Positions 41,931 to 48,198 of a stretch of DNA of 64,000 nucleotides are shown piece by piece. The position numbers and the translations under genes were made by a program. Below the pieces are notes generated by a model. The model made no database searches. It was not told where the DNA came from and saw only the letters and a list, made by a program, of their open reading frames with translations. Positions within the stretch are counted from its first letter, which is position 1. Each line of letters starts with the position of its first letter. This DNA is from Arsenicibacter rosenii (GTDB lineage: Bacteria > Bacteroidota > Bacteroidia > Cytophagales > Spirosomataceae), in the NCBI RefSeq assembly GCF_001870735.1, contig NZ_MORL01000004.1, positions 128,250 to 192,249 of the forward strand. The letters are read 5' to 3'.

Positions 41931-43337
41931 TTAGTTTACCTGATTCATGAATAGCGGCAGATCGCCTTCAGCGGCCGCTTTGAGCAACAGAGCACGCCAG
42001 ACGTTGCTGTTGGCCACATACCAGTCTACTTCTGCACGGTTCAGCGTTACGAAACTCTGCACCAGGGTGGGCAGGTCGGTCAGTCCGTTTCCGTAGCGGG
42101 CGCGGGCCTGTTCGTAGGCCTTACGGGCGGCCACCAGCTGGACGGGTGCCAGCCGGGCTTGTTCGAGGGCCACCTCATACTGCGTGTCGGCCTCACGGCT
42201 CTGGCGGTTCAGCCGCAGTTGCTGGTCATGGTAGAGCTGCCGGAAACGTTCGACCTGAAACTGTTCGCTTTTAAAATCCTGCCTAGCCCGTAACATGCCC
42301 GTCAGGTTCCAGCGGGCCACTACGCCCAGCAGGTAGTTGGATACCTGATACGAAATTCCGCTGACCAGATCGGTCCGGTAAGCATCACCGTTATTGGCTA
42401 CGCCCGACCCGCGTGCCCAGCCCGCCCCGACCAGCGAAATCACCGGCATCCCCGACCGCTGCACGGCCAGGCTACGGGCCCGGGCGGCATCCACCTGCGA
42501 CTGGAAAAAGCGGAGCGACGGATTTTTCAGAAAGGCATTGGCTGCGTTGGCCGGGAGCACCGGCAGCGCCGTATAAAACCGCATGCTGTCGACCTGCACG
42601 CTGTCCTGAACCCTGCCCGTCAGCTCCGACAGGCGCAGACGCTGCACGCGGGCGCGCTGGCGGCTGTCGAGCAGCAGCAGTTGAGCACGGGCCAGTTCGG
42701 CAGTAGCCAGCGCACTGTCGACACCCGCCCGCATCCCGGAGCGTACACCCGCATCAACCGTCCGTTTGAACGTGCGCGCCCGTTCGAGGTTGGCCCGCTG
42801 AATGTCTACGAGTTTTTGCTGAATCAACAGGACCAGATACGCATCGACCGTACGGATCTGATGCTGAAAGAGTTCATTGTCCAGATCGGCCTGCGAGCGG
42901 TTCACATCGGCCTGCGCAGCATTGATACTGGCTTTTACCCGGCCAAACGTGACAGCGCGCCACTCAATAACGGCGGAGGTAAAGCTGCCGAAAACGCCCT
43001 GGTGGATGTTCTCCGGTCGTATGCCCCCCGAGGTCGAAATGTTCGTCCCTTCATTCGGAAAAAACGAGCCGGTCAGGCTATTGTTGGTAGAATAGGTGTA
43101 CTGGTCCTGCACAATGACCACCGGCAGCAGGTCCGTTTTGCTGGCCTGCAACCGGCCTTTGGCACTGCTGACTTCGGCCTGTTTGGCTTTCAGAAACGGA
43201 TATTGCTGCGTGGCCTGATCAAGTACCTGGGATAAGGAGAGCGATTGACCCGCCACGGGCAGTAGCGGTGCCATGTAGACCGCAGCCAGCCAGCCAATCC
43301 AGGGCCGTAGCCGGCAGCCGCCGGCATGCGTATTCAT
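41931..43337 (-). CDS. TolC-family outer-membrane efflux protein
   Basis: A 468-residue protein with signal peptide (up to VAGQS near residue 31 from the chosen start). It has the two-fold repeated helical architecture of TolC: LSLSQVLDQATQQYPFLKAK in the first half and YEQARARYGNGLTDLPTLVQ in the second, the latter being the family hallmark (Y-x-x-G). It forms the outer-membrane channel for the RND pump 36 bp downstream. I start at the ATG at 43337; an earlier in-frame ATG at 43379 would extend the signal region. First gene of the minus-strand operon. Confidence 0.9.
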   Translation of the reverse strand: MNTHAGGCRLRPWIGWLAAVYMAPLLPVAGQSLSLSQVLDQATQQYPFLKAKQAEVSSAKGRLQASKTDLLPVVIVQDQYTYSTNNSLTGSFFPNEGTNISTSGGIRPENIHQGVFGSFTSAVIEWRAVTFGRVKASINAAQADVNRSQADLDNELFQHQIRTVDAYLVLLIQQKLVDIQRANLERARTFKRTVDAGVRSGMRAGVDSALATAELARAQLLLLDSRQRARVQRLRLSELTGRVQDSVQVDSMRFYTALPVLPANAANAFLKNPSLRFFQSQVDAARARSLAVQRSGMPVISLVGAGWARGSGVANNGDAYRTDLVSGISYQVSNYLLGVVARWNLTGMLRARQDFKSEQFQVERFRQLYHDQQLRLNRQSREADTQYEVALEQARLAPVQLVAARKAYEQARARYGNGLTDLPTLVQSFVTLNRAEVDWYVANSNVWRALLLKAAAEGDLPLFMNQVN

Positions 43338-43530
43338 CAATAGTTTTTCAAAACAGAGCATAACAGGCAACAAGTACATTCAGGTTGTAGCCGCAAAAAA
43401 ATAGCTCAATTCTGGAAACATTTGGGAATCCGGAGCCTGAATCGGTAAATCAGACCGTATTTATTGCCTTTTCCCTATAAAGTTCCGGAAATCCCGTCAA
43501 TCCCGTAATGCTGGCAGAAGATTCAGGAAA

Positions 43531-43627
43531 AGGGCGACCACGTGGCTATTAAAAGGGCGACCGCGTGGCTATTAATCGGAAAGGGCGACCACGTGGCTAT
43601 TAAAAGGGCGACCACGTGGGGTCGCCC
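43531..43627. repeat. four-copy CACGTG-centred direct repeat in efflux control region
   Basis: AGGGCGACCACGTGGCTATT with a following A occurs at 43531 (full), 43554 (one base changed: CCGCG), 43582 (full) and 43605 (first 15 bases only). Steps are 23, 28 and 23 bp. Each full copy contains the palindrome CCACGTGG. The last copy runs into its own mirror, GGGCGACC (43606-43613) and GGTCGCCC (43620-43627), forming a perfect 8-bp stem. Could be binding sites or a small palindromic mobile repeat. Confidence 0.9.
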
Positions 43628-43704
43628 GTACGGGGGCGGGGCGGGGAATTTGGGGAATATTCCAGATTGTTTCCAGAATTGATGCCTACTTTCGTTATCC
43701 CGTA

Positions 43705-43726
43705 GAGACGCAATATCTTGCGTCTC
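43705..43726. repeat. 22-bp palindromic repeat, copy 1
   Basis: GAGACGCAA, loop TATC, TTGCGTCTC: a perfect 9-bp inverted repeat located 25 bp before the response regulator start. The same element recurs at 45558, 46078 and 46197. Confidence 0.92.
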
Positions 43727-43751
43727 CTCCCAAATTCGCCGTTACAATGTT

Positions 43752-44429
43752 ATGAAAATGCTGGTTGTTGAAGATGAACGGGGGCTGGCCGAAAGCGTTT
43801 CCGCTTATTTAACAAAAGAAGGGTTTATCTGCGAAATTGCGTCGACCTACGCCGAGGCTGATGAGAAAATTTTCCTCTACCGCTACGACTGCGTAGTGGT
43901 GGATCTGACCTTGCCGGGCGGCGATGGCTTTTCACTGATCAAGAGCCTGAAGTCCCTTTCGGCAACCACCGGCATTATTATCATTTCGGCCCGCGACGCG
44001 CTCGAAGACAAAATCAAAGGCCTCGAAATCGGGTCCGACGACTACCTGACCAAGCCTTTCCACCTGTCGGAGCTGAATGCGCGGGTCAAATCGCTGATCC
44101 GTCGCCGGAATTTCGGCGGGCACAATGAAATCCGCTTTCAGGAAATTCAGGTCTTACCTAATTCAAGGAAGGTGTATATTCATGACCGCGAAACCCCGTT
44201 GTCGCGCAAGGAATACGACCTGCTGCTCTATTTCCTGTCGAACATTGACGTAGCCCTGACCAAAGTTTCGATCGCTGAGCACCTTTGGGGCGACGACATC
44301 GACTCGGCCGACTCGCTCGACATGGTGTATTCGCATATTAAAAACCTGCGCCGGAAGCTCATTGAGAAAGGAGCTGCCGACTACGTCAGATCCATCTACG
44401 GCATCGGGTATAAATTCGGACTTTCGTGA
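43752..44429 (+). CDS. OmpR-family DNA-binding response regulator
   Basis: A 225-residue protein. The receiver domain (1-120) has the acidic pocket VVEDE (5-9), phospho-acceptor Asp51 in VVVDLTLPGGDGF, the Ser in ISARDA and Lys in YLTKPFHLSEL. The C-terminal winged helix (about 130-225) ends with SLDMVYSHIKNLRRKL and VRSIYGIGYKF, typical of OmpR/PhoB. The 4-bp overlap with the kinase gene that follows shows co-expression as a pair. It faces the efflux operon and is the likely regulator of it (inference from position). Confidence 0.94.
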   Translation: MKMLVVEDERGLAESVSAYLTKEGFICEIASTYAEADEKIFLYRYDCVVVDLTLPGGDGFSLIKSLKSLSATTGIIIISARDALEDKIKGLEIGSDDYLTKPFHLSELNARVKSLIRRRNFGGHNEIRFQEIQVLPNSRKVYIHDRETPLSRKEYDLLLYFLSNIDVALTKVSIAEHLWGDDIDSADSLDMVYSHIKNLRRKLIEKGAADYVRSIYGIGYKFGLS

Positions 44430-45760
44430 AGCTGCTGACCAAAACCAACCGCGTTTACCTCTCTTTTTCGACGGGCATTTACCTGCTGACGGCGCTGGCG
44501 TTCTATGCCATCATCAAGCTGGTCATTTACGACGAAGTCGAGAGCCGGTTGCTGGTCGAGAAACGGGATTTTGAAGCTTACATTCAGGCCCATAACAGCT
44601 GGCAGGGGGGCTACTTTGTGGAGAATAAAATTGCGGTGGTGCCCGTTAAACACGCTTTACCCACCGAAGACTTTAAGGATACCCTGATCCTCAACCGGTA
44701 TGACCACGAACTGGTCCCCTTCCGCGAACTGACTTATTATACCCGCATCAACGGGCAGGCCCACCGCGTATCGATCCGCAAGTCGCTTATTCAGTCCTAT
44801 CGGCTGATCGAAGTCATCACGGTGTCGATGATCGCCTTTCTGAGTCTGCTGTTCCTTTGCTCCTTCTGGTTCCAGAGCCGCCTTTCAGGTCAGTTGTGGC
44901 AACCGTTTTACAACACCTTAGCAAAAGTCCGGAAGTTTGACCTGAGCAGCAGTACGCCCCTCCACTTGCCGGCCGAAGAAATTACTGAGTTCAACGAGTT
45001 GAACGATGTGTTACAGAAGATGTCGGAAAAAATTCATCAGGACTACCAGAGCCTGAAGGAATTTACCGAAAATGCGTCCCACGAAATCCAGACGCCCCTC
45101 GCCCTGATCAACGCCCGGGTTGAGCAGTTGATCCAGTCGGACACCCTGACCGAATCCCAGTCTTACTGGCTGGATGAGATTTACCGGGCCTCACGGCGGA
45201 TGTCGAAACTAAACCAGGGCTTACTGCTGCTGGCCAAAATTGAAAACCGCCAGTTTGCCGATGTCGATCTGGTTGATCTCTACGTGCTGATTACCGAAAA
45301 ACTCTGCGACATGGATGAGGTTCTACAGCATAAACAACTGCGGGTTTTCACCAAAGGCACTGCCACCTTCCCGCGTATGCTGCCGGTGGTTCTGGCCGAA
45401 GTCCTGCTGAGCAATCTGGTCTCTAACGCCATCAAACACAACGTTCCCGGCGGGCTGATCCGCATCGAATCTACTACCGGCCAGCTGTGTATCAGCAACA
45501 CCGGCCCCGCCCCGACCATCCCGCCCGACCGCCTGTTCGAACGGTTCAAAAAAGGCAGAGACGCAACACCTTACGTCTCCCCTACGCCCCATGATAATGA
45601 GGGTATGGAAACAATTGGAGAAGAAAACGCCCCGAAACAGTACGCCCCGATGAATTCAGTCGGGCTGGGGCTGGCCATCGTCAAACAAATCGGCGACAGC
45701 TACGGTCTGACCATCACCTATACGTTTGCTGATGGCGAACACCGCATCTGTCTGCGCTAA
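44426..45760 (+). CDS. sensor histidine kinase with an extra in-frame palindrome-encoded loop
   Basis: A 444-residue kinase starting with GTG inside the regulator's stop. Membrane helices at about 12-34 and 128-148 enclose a periplasmic sensor of about 90 residues. The H-box is FTENASHEIQTPLALI with His219; the N-box is LLSNLVSNAIKH (Asn334) and the ATP-lid glycines are VGLGLAIVKQI (412-422). Between ERFKK and VGLGLAIV most kinases have a short lid of about 10 residues; here about 30 extra residues occur (378-408), and their first nine codons are the palindrome at 45558-45579. The reading frame is kept, so the kinase may still work. Confidence 0.92.
   Translation: MKLLTKTNRVYLSFSTGIYLLTALAFYAIIKLVIYDEVESRLLVEKRDFEAYIQAHNSWQGGYFVENKIAVVPVKHALPTEDFKDTLILNRYDHELVPFRELTYYTRINGQAHRVSIRKSLIQSYRLIEVITVSMIAFLSLLFLCSFWFQSRLSGQLWQPFYNTLAKVRKFDLSSSTPLHLPAEEITEFNELNDVLQKMSEKIHQDYQSLKEFTENASHEIQTPLALINARVEQLIQSDTLTESQSYWLDEIYRASRRMSKLNQGLLLLAKIENRQFADVDLVDLYVLITEKLCDMDEVLQHKQLRVFTKGTATFPRMLPVVLAEVLLSNLVSNAIKHNVPGGLIRIESTTGQLCISNTGPAPTIPPDRLFERFKKGRDATPYVSPTPHDNEGMETIGEENAPKQYAPMNSVGLGLAIVKQIGDSYGLTITYTFADGEHRICLR
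45558..45579. repeat. 22-bp palindromic repeat, copy 2 (inside histidine kinase gene)
   Basis: GAGACGCAA, loop CACC, TTACGTCTC: the same element as at 43705 with one changed base in the right arm, lying in frame in the kinase ATP-lid region (codons 378-385). Confidence 0.85.
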
Positions 45761-45847
45761 CCGGCTTTCCGGGTGTCATTCGCTCGTTTATCTGACCAAA
45801 ATGCCGTCGGCTGAGTTTATGAGCCATGAACCATGTGTGACGAGGCC

Positions 45848-46078
45848 ATGAAGACCTTAAATTTCAAAACAAATATAACGACTGACGACGCTATTGAGGC
45901 GGTAACCCTCCCGCTGAATGCTATTGAACCGCTTGACGGCTGGAACATTGATCCGCAGCATCAGGATCACCTGTTAACCGTACAAACCGTCGACAACCGC
46001 GTATCGGAGCAAATTATCGCCGCCGTTGAAAAAGCCGGTTTTCAGGCTACCCTGATTCCTGAACTGTCCGATCTGTAG
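45848..46078 (+). CDS. HMA-like small protein lacking the metal-binding CxxC
   Basis: A 76-residue protein. Its pattern (KTLNFKTNI...AIEAVTLPLNAI..LDGWNID, LLTV, then IIAAVEKAGFQATLI) follows the beta-alpha-beta-beta-alpha-beta fold of heavy-metal-associated domains such as copper chaperones. The metal-binding MxCxxC loop after the first strand is replaced by TNITTDDA, so copper binding by the usual site is not possible. I start at ATG 45848 (alternative 45833). The stop codon overlaps the first base of palindrome copy 3. Function unknown. Confidence 0.65.
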   Translation: MKTLNFKTNITTDDAIEAVTLPLNAIEPLDGWNIDPQHQDHLLTVQTVDNRVSEQIIAAVEKAGFQATLIPELSDL

Positions 46079-46099
46079 AGACGCAACATCTTGCGTCTC
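46078..46099. repeat. 22-bp palindromic repeat, copy 3
   Basis: GAGACGCAA, loop CATC, TTGCGTCTC, perfect arms. It begins at the last base of the HMA-like gene's stop codon. Between this copy and the next lie further short imperfect repeats of the word GCGGCTTGCGGCTC (46100-46165). Confidence 0.92.
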
Positions 46100-46196
46100 G
46101 GTTTGCAGCTTGCGGCTCGTTTTGCGGCTTGCGGCTTGCGGCTCATTTTGCATCGCGCAGCTCGTTTTGACGGCCACGAATCAGCCTGCCGGTGAG

Positions 46197-46218
46197 GAGA
46201 CGCAAGATGTTGCGTCTC
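46197..46218. repeat. 22-bp palindromic repeat, copy 4
   Basis: GAGACGCAA, loop GATG, TTGCGTCTC, perfect arms. The loop GATG is the reverse complement of copy 3's CATC, so copies 3 and 4 are inverted relative to each other and could pair as a 140-bp hairpin. Confidence 0.92.
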
Positions 46219-46224
46219 TACTGT

Positions 46225-46232
46225 TATCTTTG
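46225..46232 (+). promoter_or_regulatory. candidate -7 promoter element of the aminopeptidase gene
   Basis: TATCTTTG fits the Bacteroidota TAnnTTTG consensus and lies 6 bp before the start codon at 46238, immediately behind palindrome copy 4. No well-spaced -33 element was identified. Confidence 0.4.
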
Positions 46233-46237
46233 CCGGT

Positions 46238-47275
46238 ATGTGGAAAAAAATCTGGATTGGATTGGGGGGGCTGCTGCTTATTGCCGGTATCTGGCAGCGC
46301 GAACTGATTAGTTACGGCTGGATGCAGGGGCGCGGGCAGTTGCGGATTCTCTGGAATACACGGCCTGTTCCCGACGTCCTGAGCGATCCGGCAATCCCTG
46401 ATTCAACAAAACAAAAAATAAAACTAATTCAGGAAATTAAGCGTTTTGCCATTGATTCTCTTGGATTAAACCCATCCGGAAGCTACGAGTCGTATTATGA
46501 TCAGCAGGGAAAGCCGATCCTTTGGGTCATTACGGCAGCGGAACCTTACCGGCTGGTCGCCCGCGAATGGACCTTCCCGATTCTGGGTACATTTTCGTAC
46601 AAGGGCTTTTTTGACAAAGACCGGGCCGATCAGCAGCAACAGGAACTCAAAAAAGAAGGATATGACACCCGGATCGGTGAAGTATCGGCCTGGTCGACGC
46701 TGGGTTTTCTGAACGATCCGATTTTGTCGAGCATGACCGACCGGCCCGTGGGCAGTCTTGCCGAGCTGATCATCCATGAGCTGACGCACGGTACGCTGTT
46801 CATTAAAAATAGCCTGGAGTACAACGAAAATCTCGCCGATTTCGTAGGTGAGTACGGGGCGCTCCGGTTTCTGGCAGCCCGATACGGTACCGGGTCCGGG
46901 CCGTATAAGGAGTATCTGGCCGATAAATCATTCTTTGACCGGTACGATGAACATGTGCTGCGCGGGACCCGTAAACTGGATAGTTTGTATCATTCTTTTA
47001 CGCCGTCTATGTCAGTTCCGGTAAAAGATACGTTAAAATGGCAGCTTATCCGGCAGATTGTGGCAACGTCTGACTCGTTATATGATCAACGGGAACAATC
47101 CATGCTCAAAAAACGTCGTTTAAACAGGAAGAATCTTCCGAATAATGCCTATTTCATTGGCTATCTGACCTACCGGAAACAACAGAACCGGTTCAGAACG
47201 GAGTTTGAGCAAAAATTCGGGGGTAATTTTACACGCTATTTTACATACCTTAAACAAACCTATCCGTCGCTCTGA
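46238..47275 (+). CDS. putative zinc aminopeptidase (PF10023-like)
   Basis: A 345-residue protein with an N-terminal membrane anchor or signal (IWIGLGGLLLIAGIW). It contains the zinc motif HELTH (His180, Glu181, His184) in LAELIIHELTHGTLFIK and a downstream ENLADFVGEYGA helix offering the third ligand. With the preceding AWSTLGFLNDPILSSM this matches the predicted aminopeptidase family PF10023. Probably periplasmic, anchored in the inner membrane. A DUF3108 protein follows 15 bp later on the same strand. Confidence 0.85.
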   Translation: MWKKIWIGLGGLLLIAGIWQRELISYGWMQGRGQLRILWNTRPVPDVLSDPAIPDSTKQKIKLIQEIKRFAIDSLGLNPSGSYESYYDQQGKPILWVITAAEPYRLVAREWTFPILGTFSYKGFFDKDRADQQQQELKKEGYDTRIGEVSAWSTLGFLNDPILSSMTDRPVGSLAELIIHELTHGTLFIKNSLEYNENLADFVGEYGALRFLAARYGTGSGPYKEYLADKSFFDRYDEHVLRGTRKLDSLYHSFTPSMSVPVKDTLKWQLIRQIVATSDSLYDQREQSMLKKRRLNRKNLPNNAYFIGYLTYRKQQNRFRTEFEQKFGGNFTRYFTYLKQTYPSL

Positions 47276-47290
47276 GACGGTTTTGGCACT

Positions 47291-48097
47291 ATGAAGAAAT
47301 TGCTGGGCGGGCTCTTATTGGCAGTGACTGTCGCGTTTGGATTTACAACGATTGAAAATCCATTGGCGAATGCCTATCGCCGTATTGTGAACAACAGCTT
47401 CGGGCCAGGCGAGCGGATTGAATACCGGGTCCATTACGGGTTTATCAATGCAGCCGAAGCAACCGTCGATGTGGCCCCTGCTCTTTATAAAGTCAATGAC
47501 CGGCCTTGTTTTAAAGTCAATGTCTTTGGCCGTACAACCGGCGCGTTTGATCTGGTCACACGGGTACGGGATACGTGGCGTTCCTACGTCGATACCGGCG
47601 CCATTCTGCCGCAGCGTTTCTACCGGAATATTCAGGAAGGAAATTACCGGAAAGAAGAAAACGTGACGTTCAACCATTTTTCCAATACCGCTAAGTCGGA
47701 AGAAAAAGTCGACACTGACGTTTTCAAAGTACCTGACAATGTCCACGATGTCGTCAGCGGCTATTTCTTCCTGCGGACGATTGATTTCAACAAATTCGGC
47801 ATTGGTCAGGTGATAGAAGTACCGGCGTTTTTCGACGATAAGATCTACAACATGAAGGTCAAATATCAGGGGAAAGCCGTCCTGAAAACAAAATTCGGCA
47901 AGATCAATGTCATTAAACTAAATCCGGTTATGCCGCCCAACGGCTTCTTTAAAGATGAAGATTCCATCCGGATCTGGGTCTCCGATGATAACAATAAAGT
48001 ACCGATGAAGGTGGAGGTCGACCTCGCCATCGGCTCCCTCGATATGGACATCCGCGACTACGGCGGACTGAAGCAGGACTTTCGTTTTTTTAAGTAA
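47291..48097 (+). CDS. DUF3108 domain-containing exported protein
   Basis: A 268-residue protein with signal peptide (MKKLLGGLLLAVTVAFGFTT). The mature start GPGERIEYRVHYGFINAAEA is the hallmark of DUF3108, and the rest is strand-rich (DTWRSYVDTGAILPQRFYRN, VWVSDDNNKVPMKVEVDLA-type end). The family is thought to be periplasmic; no activity is established. It is probably co-transcribed with the aminopeptidase gene 15 bp upstream. A long inverted repeat follows. Confidence 0.85.
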   Translation: MKKLLGGLLLAVTVAFGFTTIENPLANAYRRIVNNSFGPGERIEYRVHYGFINAAEATVDVAPALYKVNDRPCFKVNVFGRTTGAFDLVTRVRDTWRSYVDTGAILPQRFYRNIQEGNYRKEENVTFNHFSNTAKSEEKVDTDVFKVPDNVHDVVSGYFFLRTIDFNKFGIGQVIEVPAFFDDKIYNMKVKYQGKAVLKTKFGKINVIKLNPVMPPNGFFKDEDSIRIWVSDDNNKVPMKVEVDLAIGSLDMDIRDYGGLKQDFRFFK

Positions 48098-48104
48098 GGT
48101 TTTT

Positions 48105-48193
48105 AACCACAGAGTACACTGAGGTTGAGCACTGAGTTACACAGATAAAAACTTTGTGCAACTCAGTGCCTGAACTCCGTGTACTCTGTGGTT
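48105..48193. repeat. long imperfect inverted repeat between convergent genes
   Basis: AACCACAGAGTACAC (48105-48119) is mirrored by GTGTACTCTGTGGTT (48179-48193), and pairing continues inwards to ACTGAGTT/AACTCAGT, giving arms of about 34 bp with a few mismatches around an AT-rich loop. It is followed by T-runs on the + strand. It lies between the DUF3108 and dehydrogenase stops, so it may terminate both, or be a member of a dispersed repeat. Confidence 0.85.
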
Positions 48194-48198
48194 TCTTT

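Larger units (their letters stand above)
43338..43751. promoter_or_regulatory. divergent control region between efflux operon and two-component system
   Basis: This 414-bp region carries no gene. It holds four copies of a GGGCGACC-CACGTGG repeat (listed separately) and one 22-bp palindrome (43705-43726) just before the response regulator. Promoters for both directions must lie here. The arrangement suggests control of the pump by the neighbouring OmpR-type regulator (inference). Confidence 0.5.

Noticed and set aside
43531-43627. Direct repeats as a small CRISPR
   Set aside because: Only four copies, the gaps are 2-7 bp, and the last copy is partial.
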